In this document: piece by piece, positions 35,076 through 44,125 of the stretch | How the letters are laid out: each line of letters begins with the position of its first letter | Position numbering within the stretch: the stretch's first letter is position 1 | NCBI RefSeq assembly: GCF_963666525.1 | Contig: NZ_OY762905.1 | Coordinates: forward strand, 2,955,501-3,019,500 | Reading direction: 5' to 3' | Length of the DNA: 64,000 nt | From: an uncultured Cohaesibacter sp. | GTDB taxonomy: Bacteria > Pseudomonadota > Alphaproteobacteria > Rhizobiales > Cohaesibacteraceae | Position numbers and translations under genes: made by a program | Notes under the pieces: model-generated | The model's database searches: none | The model's input: the letters and a program-made list of their open reading frames with translations, nothing else | Told to the model about the DNA's origin: nothing

Positions 35076-36314
35076 TCAGTCTGCCCGTTCCCAGGCCGGG
35101 AAGGGGTCATCCAGATAGGTATAGGCGCGCGGATCGAACGGCCCCTGTGAACTCGGTTCCGCCAGAGCGCGGTCGAGCATGGAACAGATGCGGTCCCGGT
35201 TCATCTCCTTGAGCATGCCGATGAAGACGATCTGCTGTCGCCGGTCCCCATAAACCGGATCCAGAACCGCTTCCAGTTGCTTGCGGCTGGCGCGGTCTTT
35301 CGGCCAGCGCTCCTGAGGCAAAGACGCCCACCAGTAGCCAAGTGGCGAGGTGCGGGCGATGGCCCCGGCAAGGCTGTATTCTCCCACGATGTGAGAGCGG
35401 GTTGCCAGCCAGAAATGGCCCTTGGCGCGGATGACGCCGGGCAGAGGCGTCTGGGTGAATTCATGGAACTTCTCCGGCAGCAACGGGCGGCGGGCCGTCC
35501 AGACAAAGCTGGTGATCCCGAATTCCGCATCCTCCGGCATATGGTCGGCAAAGCCGTTTAGCTCCTTGAACCATTTGGGATGTTCGTGGGCTCGCTGGAA
35601 ATCAAAGAGGCCGGTATTGAAGATGGCTTTGGTGTCAACGGCGCCAAAGTCCGTTTCGATCAGGCGGGCGTCCGGGTTGAGCCCATGAACGATGCCTCTG
35701 GCCGCCTCCCGCTGCTCTGGGGTGGCGTCAGAGATCTTGTTGAGAATGATGATGTCGGCAAATTCGATCTGGTCGACGAGCAGATCGGCCAGTGTGCGCT
35801 CATCGTGATCGGACAGATCCGGTCGCAGACTTTCTCGGTCGGCAAGAAAGTCCTTCGAGCCGAAATCCCTGAGCAGATGGATGGTATCAATCACCGTGAC
35901 CATGGTGTCGAGCCGGGCAACATCGTTGAGGCTGCGACCGGACTCGTCGCGAAACTCGAAAGTGGTGGCCACGGGCAAAGGCTCGGAAACGCCGGTGCTT
36001 TCCACCAGCAGATAATCGAAACGGCCCTCTTCGGCCAGTTGCCGCACCTTGATGAGCAGATCGTCGCGCAGGGTGCAACAGATGCAGCCATTGCTCATTT
36101 CCACCAGCTTTTCATCCGACTGGCTGAGCGAGGATTCTTCCCGCACCAGATCGGCGTCAATGTTCACTTCGCTCATGTCATTGACGATGACCGCGACCTT
36201 GAGGCCGTTGCGATTGTTGAGGACGTGATTGAGGAGGGTCGTCTTGCCCGCGCCAAGAAAGCCCGAGAGCACGGTGACGGGCAGGCGCCGGTCGGATTTG
36301 CGTAGCTTGAACAT
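35076..36314 (-). CDS. CobW/COG0523 GTPase, probable zinc chaperone
   Basis: 412 residues. Walker [10 protein letters not shown] (18-26), the metal-binding GCICC (76-80), the switch ESTGVSEP and NKIS for guanine recognition. The C-terminal CobW_C domain ([30 protein letters not shown]) is complete and the length fits the ZigA/YciC subgroup. A Zur-like box lies upstream, supporting zinc-limitation control and a role in delivering zinc to client proteins. No cobalamin or nitrile hydratase genes are near. Confidence 0.85.
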   Translation of the reverse strand: MFKLRKSDRRLPVTVLSGFLGAGKTTLLNHVLNNRNGLKVAVIVNDMSEVNIDADLVREESSLSQSDEKLVEMSNGCICCTLRDDLLIKVRQLAEEGRFDYLLVESTGVSEPLPVATTFEFRDESGRSLNDVARLDTMVTVIDTIHLLRDFGSKDFLADRESLRPDLSDHDERTLADLLVDQIEFADIIILNKISDATPEQREAARGIVHGLNPDARLIETDFGAVDTKAIFNTGLFDFQRAHEHPKWFKELNGFADHMPEDAEFGITSFVWTARRPLLPEKFHEFTQTPLPGVIRAKGHFWLATRSHIVGEYSLAGAIARTSPLGYWWASLPQERWPKDRASRKQLEAVLDPVYGDRRQQIVFIGMLKEMNRDRICSMLDRALAEPSSQGPFDPRAYTYLDDPFPAWERAD

Positions 36315-36330
36315 CTGTCATCCATGGGAA

Positions 36331-36342
36331 ATGTTATAACGT
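36331..36342. promoter_or_regulatory. Zur-like box
   Basis: ATGTTATAACGT, one mismatch from the palindrome ATGTTATAACAT typical of alphaproteobacterial Zur sites, 17 bp before the CobW-type start. Confidence 0.55.
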
Positions 36343-36463
36343 CGCAGATATCGATTTCCCCATGGTCCGTCAAGAAGGCAGGACGGCATCCATGCCCTTA
36401 AGTGCCTGTGGCAAATTGTCTTTTAAGGGAAAAGGCGGCAGAGAAGGCTGCAGCAGAACGCAT

Positions 36464-36495
36464 AAAAAACGGCGCCATCCTGAAAGGAGGCACCG
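36464..36495 (-). terminator. Intrinsic terminator of the DoxX gene
   Basis: On the minus strand CGGTGCC / GGCGCCG (one G:U) with a 12-base loop, then six T. Confidence 0.65.
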
Positions 36496-36570
36496 CCTTG
36501 AGTTTTGAGAGAGTGTTATGGGGCTTGTTTTTATCTTTGACCGTTGGCCTGTTGTCGGCCGGAAGCCGTA

Positions 36571-36990
36571 TTACTGGGCCCAGGCGAACTTCTGGACAAC
36601 CGGCAGGCGGAGGGCATAGGCACCGCTGCCAAGCAGGGCGATGACCACATTGGTGATGGCCCAGAACAGCGGGAATTCCCAGCCGCCACCCTGGCTGGAA
36701 AATACCCAGCCGTTACCGGAGTGAACGACCAGAGCGCCGAGCAGAGGAGGCAAGGTCAGAATGGCGACCGCACGGGTGGCAACGCCGAGGATCAGGGCGG
36801 CGCCGCCAGCCACTTCGGCCAGGATGGTCAGATAGGCAAAGATGCCGGGGAAGCCGAGGCTTTCAAAAAAGCCGACTGTTCCGGGAATGGTGAAGATGAA
36901 GATCTTCATCAGGCCATGCGCAAGCAGCAGGGCACCAGAGATAACGCGAAGAAGGAATGCGGCGTATGGGGCGGTATTGGTGTCGATCAT
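36571..36990 (-). CDS. DoxX-family membrane protein
   Basis: 139 residues from the ATG at 36990 (GGAAC upstream). Four hydrophobic helices (AAFLLRVISGALLLAHGLMK, YLTILAEVAGGAALILGVAT, AVAILTLPPLLGALVV, FWAITNVVIALLGSGAYAL) and the DoxX pattern of a His-Gly in helix 1 and Glu in helix 2. Function of the family is poorly defined (redox or quinone-linked in some cases). Lies after the SnoaL-like gene on the same strand and may be co-transcribed. Confidence 0.85.
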   Translation of the reverse strand: MIDTNTAPYAAFLLRVISGALLLAHGLMKIFIFTIPGTVGFFESLGFPGIFAYLTILAEVAGGAALILGVATRAVAILTLPPLLGALVVHSGNGWVFSSQGGGWEFPLFWAITNVVIALLGSGAYALRLPVVQKFAWAQ

Positions 36991-37102
36991 GTAAGTGTTC
37001 CAACTGTGGTTGCGTGCAGTCTTTGCACTGAAGGGAATGGGTTTGTCTGTCAAATGGGAGGGCCTCTATCGCAAGGCCCTCGCTGTTTTGGGGATTGATC
37101 GC

Positions 37103-37669
37103 CTAGCGCAGACCGATCTGCTTGTAGAAGGCGTCGTTATCCCAGAAGAGATATTCCTCATCCATGATGCCGTCCTTGGTCCAGTGACCAATGGTGGCCA
37201 TCGTCAGCTTGTAGGCCTTGCCTGTCGGCTGGATGAACTGGCCGTTGCCGATTGGCATCGGTTCCGTGAAGGTGCCAGCAATTTCACCAACGACGCCAGT
37301 CCATTCACCCTGTCCGATCCGAACCGGATGCTTGTCGATCTTGGTATCCGGGGCGAACACGAAGAAGGCCTTCAGGTCTTCGATATGGCGGTCAATGCCG
37401 TTTGTGCTGTGTCCGTCCGGCCAGTGAACGACGATGTCCTTGGCGTGGCTTTCATGCAGGCGATCCCATTTCTGACCAGAGAAGACTTCGAAGTCGAGTG
37501 TATCGAAGGTCTCCAGATTCTTGGCAATGCGGGCTTCCTCTGACTGGTAGTGAGACAGCTCCTTGAGGGCTTCGGTCACAGGCTTGGCGGTATCGGCGGC
37601 CAGAGCGGAGCTGGAGTAAGCACCGATGAGAGCCAGGGCTGCAGTCGAAAGGGTCATGATTTTTTTCAT
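37103..37669 (-). CDS. Secreted SnoaL-like (NTF2-fold) polyketide-cyclase-type protein
   Basis: 188 residues with a clear signal peptide (MKKIMTLSTAALALIGAYSS, cleavage after ALA), so exported to the periplasm. The mature part has the ester-cyclase/SnoaL pattern: a conserved Trp/His/Asp stretch (VVHWPDGHSTNGIDRHIEDL), VGEIAGTFTEPM and KDGIMDEEYLFWDNDAFYKQ. Related proteins bind small hydrophobic ligands; no reaction is proposed. Followed by the DoxX gene. Confidence 0.8.
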   Translation of the reverse strand: MKKIMTLSTAALALIGAYSSSALAADTAKPVTEALKELSHYQSEEARIAKNLETFDTLDFEVFSGQKWDRLHESHAKDIVVHWPDGHSTNGIDRHIEDLKAFFVFAPDTKIDKHPVRIGQGEWTGVVGEIAGTFTEPMPIGNGQFIQPTGKAYKLTMATIGHWTKDGIMDEEYLFWDNDAFYKQIGLR

Positions 37670-37982
37670 TGTCTCGTTCCGTTTCTTGTTCTTGTTGTTT
37701 TTCTTGTTCTTGTTCTATTGGGTCTTGCCGGTTCGTTTTTTTGTTTTTGTTGTTGAGGCATATATGGCCTAGAAAATCATTCAATGAAATGGAGATTATA
37801 TGGAATGACTGTCCATGAATTGTTCTTAAAAGATGGACGGGCAGGCCGCACCGGTGCTGATCGCGGCAAACCGGCAATAGTCGCGCAGCTGCCGTCGAAC
37901 CATTGACAGGCCGGTTGCGGCAAGAAGTGGTGAGAAGAGGGAAAGGGCTGCAAAGGCAACCGCACTCCGGCGGAGTGGGTGT
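37670..37982. other. Intergenic region with simple repeats
   Basis: No gene. Next to the SnoaL-like start codon is a run of TTCTTG-type repeats (37683-37721; AAGAAC on the coding strand) and then a T-rich tract. A small palindrome CACTCC-GGC-GGAGTG at 37963-37977 may end the TetR transcript. Confidence 0.6.
37683..37721 (-). repeat. Hexanucleotide-type simple repeat in leader
   Basis: Imperfect repeats of TTCTTG, read as AAGAAC on the strand of the SnoaL-like gene, ending about 13 nt from its start codon. Confidence 0.6.
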
Positions 37983-38930
37983 TCAGGGCTTCACATAGCG
38001 CAGGATTGTCTCGACAATCATCTCGCGTTGGGCTGGAACGTCGGCCTCATCCCACAGGTCCATGTCGAAGACTGCCCGCCAGGAATAGCGGTTGGATACG
38101 CGCATGAAGCAGAAGGAGGAAATCAGGAAATGTAGATGCCAGGGATTGATGCCTGCCCTGAAAGTGCCCTCGGCTTCGCCGCGTTTGAGCAGATCGCGCA
38201 CAGTCTCGATGGCAATCGCATTGCGCTCTATCAGGCTCTTGCGTCCGGTGATGTGGCGTCCCATTTCGATATTCTCGACAGTAACCAGCCGGACATATTC
38301 CGGGTGCTCGGCATGATGATCGAAGGTGACCTCGACCAGCCGGCGCATGGCTTCTTCAGTCTGCAACTCGTCCAGATGCAAGCCCTGTTCCTTGCTGCGC
38401 ACGCCGCCATAGGCTTCCTCCATGACCGCCGCATAGAGCTTTTCCTTGCTGCCGAAATGATAGTAGATCATCGGCTTGGTGGTCCGCGTTCTGGCTGCGA
38501 TGGCATCGACACGCGCCCCGCTAAGACCCTTCGCGGCGAACTCCTCCATGGCGGCATCCAGAATATCCCGCCGGGTGGTTTCCGCTTCCCGGCGTCTTGG
38601 CGAGGCTGGGGGCCGACCGTCCGGCACGTCTTCCTCTTCGGCGACGGCAAGCGGTTCGGGGGACGCGGTCAGGACCAGTGCGTCCGGCTCATCCGCAGCA
38701 TCTATGACGGCCAGCTCGGACCGGGCCGCGCGGAACTCCTGCTCCAGATCCCTAAGCATGGCGCTGGCAATCTTGACCCCTTCCGCAAGATCAACGGCAC
38801 CTGTGGAACGCTCTATCACCTTGGCGCGCTCCCGGTATTGTGGATGATCCCAAAGGTCTCGCGGAACCTTCTTGAGAATACCCACTCGTCCGTTGCGTCC
38901 GATCCGGACATTTTTCGGAAGCTTCGCCAT
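37983..38930 (-). CDS. TetR-family regulator with unusual N-terminal extension
   Basis: 315 residues from the ATG at 38930 (MAKLPKNVRIGRNGRVG); the frame runs on to 39014 without a better start. The TetR domain begins only near residue 115 (RDILDAAMEEFAAKGLSG, VDAIAARTRTTKPMIYYHFG) and its C-terminal ligand domain is complete. The first ~70 residues (LKKVPRDLWDHPQYRERAKV, STGAVDLAEGVKIASAMLRD) resemble the N-terminal arm found on tyrosine recombinases, joined by an acidic Ala/Pro linker. Divergent from the TRAP operon, which it probably controls; a TGGAA-N4-TTCCA palindrome lies 30 bp upstream. Confidence 0.85.
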   Translation of the reverse strand: MAKLPKNVRIGRNGRVGILKKVPRDLWDHPQYRERAKVIERSTGAVDLAEGVKIASAMLRDLEQEFRAARSELAVIDAADEPDALVLTASPEPLAVAEEEDVPDGRPPASPRRREAETTRRDILDAAMEEFAAKGLSGARVDAIAARTRTTKPMIYYHFGSKEKLYAAVMEEAYGGVRSKEQGLHLDELQTEEAMRRLVEVTFDHHAEHPEYVRLVTVENIEMGRHITGRKSLIERNAIAIETVRDLLKRGEAEGTFRAGINPWHLHFLISSFCFMRVSNRYSWRAVFDMDLWDEADVPAQREMIVETILRYVKP

Positions 38931-38959
38931 TTTTGCCTCAAGTCTCTGGATATACGGTA

Positions 38960-38973
38960 TGGAACCTATTCCA
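38960..38973. promoter_or_regulatory. Candidate TetR operator
   Basis: TGGAA-N4-TTCCA inverted repeat 30 bp before the TetR start codon. Confidence 0.35.
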
Positions 38974-39217
38974 AAGTATGGATTTTTCGATTTTATAGTA
39001 TGGATGATAGGCACTTCCTGTCAGTTGTCAATATCCTCTTTTATGATGGTGGCTGCACGGAGAAAGTCTGAAGTTATCCGAGACTATGCCGATTAATACC
39101 GCAAAAACAGGCGAATTTGAGCCTGTTTGCAAAAGATTGGCTGAAAATATTTTTCACATCGGGATGCGTCCGGTTGTCGCAATAGTGGTAAATTATAATC
39201 TTGTTTGTTGACATTAT

Positions 39218-39231
39218 CTACCAGTAAGTAG
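39218..39231. promoter_or_regulatory. Candidate operator before TRAP operon
   Basis: CTAC-N6-GTAG inverted repeat, 4 bp after a TTGACA (-35 like). Confidence 0.3.
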
Positions 39232-39399
39232 TGTTCTAGCAAAGTGCTGTTGTGACGGTATGGATGATTGGGAGACCATCCAGTTGCAACCCATCGGGCT
39301 CGCCCGTTGACCACTTGCTATCGAGGAGAAAGGAAACGGTGGGGAATGCGCCGTTTCGCCGTTCGACCGGAAAGAACGGTTTTCAAAAGGGAGGCATTC

Positions 39400-40386
39400 A
39401 TGAACAAGACACTTGTGAAGCTGGCAATCATGGCCGTCGGGATCGGGCTCGCATTCCCGGTCATGGCCGCAGACTTCAATTTCAAATTCGCCCATTCTCA
39501 ACCGGACAGCTCGGTCCGGCACAAATCCATGCTCTTCTTCAAGGAAGCGCTCGAGAAGGAAAGCAAGGGCCGGATCTCTGTCGAGGTTTTTTCGGGCAGC
39601 CAGCTGGGCAGCGAGCCGGAAGTCATGGACATGGTCAAGATGGGCACTGTTCAGGGCACTCGAGGCGGCGCCTTCACCAAGGCCAACAAGAAATTCCTGA
39701 TCTATACCCTGCCATTCCTCTATGACAGCACCGACGCGGTGCTCAAAGCCATGCGCAGCGATTTCGGCACCCATATTGCCGACGCAGCCAAGGACAATGG
39801 CTACTATATTCCGGCCACCGGTGTGGCTGGCGGTTTCCGCGTTGTCACCAACAACAAACATGCGATCAACACGCCTGACGATGTCGCAGGTCTGAAAATC
39901 CGCACACCGGGCATCGAGACCATCATCAAGACCTTCGAAGCGCTGGGCGCCAGCCCGACCTCGATTCCCTATGGCGAGGTCTATATGGCCCTGAAGATGG
40001 GTGTCGCCGATGGTCAGGAAAACCCGCCAAGCAACATCTCGGTGATGAAATTCTACGAAGCGCAGAAATATCTCTCGCTGCTCAACTACCAGATCCATCC
40101 GGATCCGCTGTTCGTGAATCTCAAATGGTACGAGAGCCTGCCGGATGACCTGAAGGCCGTGTTTGACAAGGTCTCCCGCGAAGCCATGGAATGGAGTGAC
40201 GAGCATTGGCTCGCCTCAGAGGCCGACTATCTGAATTTCCTCAGTGACAAGCTGGAAGTGAACGAGGTTTCGGCCGAGAACCGCGCCAAATTTGTCGAAA
40301 AGGTGCGTCCGGTCTGGGATTTCTATATCCAGAATGGCACCTTCTCGGAAGACGAAGTCAAGCAGGCCATCGAGGCTGGCAAATAG
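39400..40386 (+). CDS. TRAP transporter solute-binding protein (DctP family)
   Basis: 328 residues from the ATG at 39400 (AAAGGGAGG upstream). Signal peptide MNKTLVKLAIMAVGIGLAFP, cleaved near VMAADF. DctP fold: FKFAHSQPDSSVRHKS, RISVEVFSGSQLGSEPEVMD, GLKIRTPGIETIIKTFEALG with the carboxylate-binding Arg, IPYGEVYMALKMGVADGQEN. Captures an organic acid in the periplasm for the DctQM pair downstream. Substrate unknown; nearness to the hydroxyproline cluster is only suggestive. Confidence 0.92.
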   Translation: MNKTLVKLAIMAVGIGLAFPVMAADFNFKFAHSQPDSSVRHKSMLFFKEALEKESKGRISVEVFSGSQLGSEPEVMDMVKMGTVQGTRGGAFTKANKKFLIYTLPFLYDSTDAVLKAMRSDFGTHIADAAKDNGYYIPATGVAGGFRVVTNNKHAINTPDDVAGLKIRTPGIETIIKTFEALGASPTSIPYGEVYMALKMGVADGQENPPSNISVMKFYEAQKYLSLLNYQIHPDPLFVNLKWYESLPDDLKAVFDKVSREAMEWSDEHWLASEADYLNFLSDKLEVNEVSAENRAKFVEKVRPVWDFYIQNGTFSEDEVKQAIEAGK

Positions 40387-40416
40387 GCGCGCCCATAGCG
40401 CCAGATCGCCATTCAG

Positions 40417-40442
40417 GTCGGGGTGGCCATGGTCACCCCGAC
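40417..40442 (+). other. Hairpin between TRAP dctP and dctQ
   Basis: Perfect stem GTCGGGGTG / CACCCCGAC, eight-base loop, no U-tract. Probably protects the binding-protein mRNA and lowers downstream expression. Confidence 0.5.
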
Positions 40443-40481
40443 GTCTGACAGAGACCACCCAAACCATCGGAAAGCTTTGAC

Positions 40482-41000
40482 ATGTCCGGTCCCGCCCCTG
40501 CCTATCAGGTGCATCCAGTGCTTCGCGCCGAAAAACTGCTGATGCAATGCCTGACGTGGCTTCTGACGGCTCTCTTCGGCCTCATCTTTGTCATGGTCGT
40601 CATCCTGGTCATCATGCGCTACGGCTTCAACTCCACCATTGTCGGTGGCAGCGAAGCGACCGTGATGATGTTCATCTACACCACCGCGCTGGGCGCTGCC
40701 GTGGACATTGCCCGCGGCAAGCACATCCGCATCGATGCCCTGATCGACAGCCTGCCGCCGCGTGCCAAGGCCTGGCTGGAAGGGATCAACCTGATCCTGA
40801 TCGGCATGCTGCAGGCTATGTTGCTCTATTACAGCATCGAGTGGATTTCCGTTGTTGGCAGCAGTGAAGACCCGGTTCTGCATATCGCCGAGGGGCTCGT
40901 TGAAGTGGCCATTCCCATCGGCTGCGCCTTTGCCATCCTGTTCTCTATCACCCGTCTGATCGCCCTGATCATGACACCTCTTGCCGACCCCTCAAACTAG
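40482..41000 (+). CDS. TRAP transporter small permease (DctQ)
   Basis: 172 residues with four membrane helices (LLTALFGLIFVMVVILVIMR, EATVMMFIYTTALGAAVDIA, GINLILIGMLQAMLLYY, EVAIPIGCAFAILFSITRLI). The RGKHIRIDALID after helix 2 is the DctQ signature. Lies 95 bp after the binding protein and 14 bp before the large permease. Confidence 0.9.
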   Translation: MSGPAPAYQVHPVLRAEKLLMQCLTWLLTALFGLIFVMVVILVIMRYGFNSTIVGGSEATVMMFIYTTALGAAVDIARGKHIRIDALIDSLPPRAKAWLEGINLILIGMLQAMLLYYSIEWISVVGSSEDPVLHIAEGLVEVAIPIGCAFAILFSITRLIALIMTPLADPSN

Positions 41001-41014
41001 CGGTGTGACATCCC

Positions 41015-42295
41015 ATGCTCTTGCTCATTGGCAGTCTTGTCCTGTTCATGCTCATCGGTGTTCCCATCGCTTATTCGATGGGGCTCTCGGGGCTTCTCTA
41101 TTTCCTTGTCTATCAGCCCGATCTCATCGCCGTGCTGCCCGCTCGCGTCTATGCTGGCATGAACAGTTCGGTCATGCTGTCGCTGCCGTTGTTCATCGTT
41201 ATGGGCCATCTGATGAACCACGGCGGGCTCACCGGTCGGCTGATCGATTTCTGCATGTTGTTCGTTGGGCGCCTGCGCGGCGGTCTGGGGCTGGTGTCCG
41301 TGCTGACGGCGATGGTTTTTGGCGGCATCTCGGGTTCCTCGGTCTCCGATGCCGCCTCGATCGGTCAGGTGATGATCCCGGCCATGAAGAACAAGGGCTA
41401 TCCGGTGCGCACGGCCACCGGCCTCATCGCAGCCTCGTCGACCATGGGCATGATCATCCCGCCGTCCATCCCGATGGTCATCTATGCCTTCGCCGCCTCC
41501 GAGTCGGTCGGGCGGCTGTTTCTGGGCAGTCTGATCGCCGGTGTCATGGTCGGGGTCTTCATGCTGGGGATCGTGCTGATTATCGCCCACCGCAGCAGTT
41601 TCCCCTGTGAAGAGGTGGATCTGGCGCCAGCCCGGGTGCTGCGCAGCACCCTTGAAGGGTTGCCTGCGCTGCTGATGCCGCTGATCGTCGTCGGATCGGT
41701 GGTTACAGGCATCGCAACGGCAACGGAATCCGCTGCCGTTGGCGCTCTCTACGCGCTGCTGGTCGGCCTGTTCGTCTATCGCGGCCTGACCTTCCGGGAT
41801 CTGCCCAAACTGTTTGGCGAGGCCATTCTCAGCTCCGCCAACGTCATGATCATCATCGCCTTTTCCGGCGTCTTTACCTGGATTCTGGCGCTTGAACACG
41901 TGACGCAAATGATCGGCATGCTGTTTGTCCAGCTCCAGCTAGGTCCGACCACGGCGATGCTGGCGGTGGCAGTGGTCATCCTGCTGATCGGTTTCTTTGT
42001 CGATGTCAGCCCGGCGATCCTGCTGCTAACGCCGGTGTTCCTGCCTGCGCTGAAGATGCTCGGTGTCTCGCCGATCCAGTTCGGTGCGGTGCTGATCTCC
42101 GGTCTGGCCGTCGGGCTGGTAACGCCGCCGGTCGGCATGTGTCTCAATGTCTGTGCCAGTGTGTCGGGCGAGAGCATCCTGTCAGTCTTCCGTGGTGCGC
42201 TGCCCTTCCTGGTGGCCAATTTTCTGGTGGTGGTGCTGCTCTGCCTGTTCCCGGCTCTCAGCACATGGTTGCCCGCGCTGCTGATGGGGCAGTGA
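41015..42295 (+). CDS. TRAP transporter large permease (DctM)
   Basis: 426 residues, about 12 hydrophobic segments. Signature stretches: FGGISGSSVSDAASIGQVMI, ASSTMGMIIPPSIPMVIYAF, VDVSPAILLLTPVFLPALKM, TPPVGMCLNVCASVSGESI. Sodium-driven uptake subunit working with DctP and DctQ. A terminator follows the stop. Confidence 0.94.
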   Translation: MLLLIGSLVLFMLIGVPIAYSMGLSGLLYFLVYQPDLIAVLPARVYAGMNSSVMLSLPLFIVMGHLMNHGGLTGRLIDFCMLFVGRLRGGLGLVSVLTAMVFGGISGSSVSDAASIGQVMIPAMKNKGYPVRTATGLIAASSTMGMIIPPSIPMVIYAFAASESVGRLFLGSLIAGVMVGVFMLGIVLIIAHRSSFPCEEVDLAPARVLRSTLEGLPALLMPLIVVGSVVTGIATATESAAVGALYALLVGLFVYRGLTFRDLPKLFGEAILSSANVMIIIAFSGVFTWILALEHVTQMIGMLFVQLQLGPTTAMLAVAVVILLIGFFVDVSPAILLLTPVFLPALKMLGVSPIQFGAVLISGLAVGLVTPPVGMCLNVCASVSGESILSVFRGALPFLVANFLVVVLLCLFPALSTWLPALLMGQ

Positions 42296-42315
42296 CCGAG
42301 CCTTCACCGAAAAGC

Positions 42316-42355
42316 AAAACCCCGGAGCAATCGCGATGCAGCGGGGTTTTGTTTT
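42316..42355 (+). terminator. Intrinsic terminator of the TRAP operon
   Basis: AAAACCCCG / CGGGGTTTT stem with a 17-base loop (itself GCATCGCGA-like), then GTTTT. Confidence 0.75.
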
Positions 42356-42424
42356 ATCGATCATGCGGTGTGGGGCACAGGGTGTGGCGCTGACCTTGGC
42401 GCTGAGTGCGGTGTTGGCGATCAG

Positions 42425-44125
42425 CTAGTTGAGCCCGGCAACCCGCCCCTTGGTGACCCATTTGAGCAGACCGATCAGGCCGAGCGGAATGAGCGTCGTG
42501 ATCATGATGGCACAAAAGGCCATTGCCATGCCAAGCCCGGCGGAGCCCTGATCGAACTGGGTCCAGATATAGACCGCAATGGTCTGGAAACCGATGGGCG
42601 CGACCAATAGCGAGGCGACCAGCTCGCGCGAGGCCACGGCGAAGACTAGGATCATCGAGGTGACCATGCTCGGCAGGATCAGCGGCAGGATGATCCGCAC
42701 GAAGGCCTTGAGTGGCCCGGAGCCGCAAACCCGAGCTGCCGATTCCAGATTGTCGCCCAGCTGATGCAGGGAGGCCGTGGCATAGCGCACAGGCTGCGGC
42801 AGCAGGATGCAGACATAGGCAAGAAGCAGGATGAATGGCGTGTTGTAGGGTGTGACAGGCAGCCACGGCTGGTTCCACGCCAGAATGATGCCCACAGCAA
42901 CCACCACACCGGGCAGGGCGTTGGGTGTGATCGACAAAGCGTCCAGAAACAGCCGAAACCGTCCGCGCCCCTTGACCACGGAATAGGCCGTGATGGCCCC
43001 GAACAAGCCGGCCAACAGCGCTGTCGAGCTCCCAAGTGCCAGCGAATTGCCAAGGGCGATCAGCCCATCGCTGCCACGCCCAAGCAGGGCCTCGAAATTA
43101 TGCAGTCCCATGTTGTCGAGCGCCAGACCGCCGGAAATGGTCCGCGTCAGGGCCGTTGCCAGAATGGCCAGAATGGGCAGACCGGTGGCAAGGAAGGCAA
43201 TGAAGCCGAACGCCAGACAAACCGGGACAGACCAGATGCCCAGCGGCCGCTTGTCGGAGGCCTGCGGCTTGCCGCTGACGATGCGATAGTCACGACGGGT
43301 CAGCAGCCAGCGCTGCACCATGAAGGCCACCAGCGCCATGCTGACCAGCACCAGCGACAGGGTTGCCGAACCGGGCAGATCGATCGGCCATTCCGATATG
43401 CGGTTCTCGATGCCGGTGACCAGCACCTCGAACCCGATGCGACGGCCAAGCGCCGCCGGGGTGCCATATTCCTCGATCGACATGGCAAACACCAAGAGCA
43501 GGCTGGCAGCAAGGCCGGGCATGGCCAGCGGAAAGGTGATGCGCCAGAAGGAGCGCCATTGTCCTGCGCCAAACACGCGACCGACATCGCTATAGCGCGC
43601 GCCGATCGTCTCGAAGGTGCGCGAAAGCACGAAATAGACCACGGAAAAGGTGTTGAGGCCCATGATCAGCATGATGCCGGGTACGGAAAAAAGCAGACCG
43701 GCCAGATTGAGCCCGGTCAGCTGTTCCATATAGCCGCGCGGCTGCAACGTCATGATCCAGCCAAGCGCCGCGATATAGGGCGGTATCATGAACGGGATCA
43801 GCAAAAGTGCATCCCAGTAGATTGCACCGGGGACGCGAAACAGGGCCCTGAGGGCTGCCAGCGGCACCGCAAAAATCGCCGCACAGACAACCGTGCCGAT
43901 ACCGAGGATCAGCGTGTTGCGCGCAAGGCCGAACAGTGCCGGGTCGGCGAGGGTCTTGAAGAACAGCGAGAAGGGAGCGGCCAGTGAGCCGCTCCCGATG
44001 TCGGGAAAAATTGCCTGGATGATGATGAACAGGCAGGGAACTGCAACGACGAGCAGCAACCCGAAGGTGGCAATCCATCTGAGGAGGGCGCTGCCTTCTG
44101 CGCCTGTCGCTGCTGCCTTTGCCAT
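42425..44125 (-). CDS. ABC transporter permease, double-domain (ferric iron/SfuB type)
   Basis: 566 residues, about 12 membrane helices. It is a fused pair of binding-protein-dependent permease domains; each half has an EAA-type loop (GRVFGAGQWRSFWRITFPL and ARVCGSGPLKAFVRIILPL) that contacts the ATPase. Single-chain permeases of this size occur in the ferric/thiamine/2-aminoethylphosphonate group. Start ATG overlaps the binding-protein stop (ATGA). Substrate not determined. Confidence 0.9.
   Translation of the reverse strand: MAKAAATGAEGSALLRWIATFGLLLVVAVPCLFIIIQAIFPDIGSGSLAAPFSLFFKTLADPALFGLARNTLILGIGTVVCAAIFAVPLAALRALFRVPGAIYWDALLLIPFMIPPYIAALGWIMTLQPRGYMEQLTGLNLAGLLFSVPGIMLIMGLNTFSVVYFVLSRTFETIGARYSDVGRVFGAGQWRSFWRITFPLAMPGLAASLLLVFAMSIEEYGTPAALGRRIGFEVLVTGIENRISEWPIDLPGSATLSLVLVSMALVAFMVQRWLLTRRDYRIVSGKPQASDKRPLGIWSVPVCLAFGFIAFLATGLPILAILATALTRTISGGLALDNMGLHNFEALLGRGSDGLIALGNSLALGSSTALLAGLFGAITAYSVVKGRGRFRLFLDALSITPNALPGVVVAVGIILAWNQPWLPVTPYNTPFILLLAYVCILLPQPVRYATASLHQLGDNLESAARVCGSGPLKAFVRIILPLILPSMVTSMILVFAVASRELVASLLVAPIGFQTIAVYIWTQFDQGSAGLGMAMAFCAIMITTLIPLGLIGLLKWVTKGRVAGLN

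Larger units (their letters stand above)
38931..39399. other. Divergent promoter region TetR / TRAP operon
   Basis: No gene in 469 bp. AT-rich centre. Two candidate operators (38960-38973 and 39218-39231) and a TTGACA at 39208-39213 are seen. The frame of the TRAP binding protein is open back to 39268 but there is no ribosome-binding site there. Confidence 0.6.

Noticed and set aside
42764..43987. 407-codon open frame on the plus strand
   Set aside because: Antisense to the ABC permease, low-complexity Gln/Arg/His composition.
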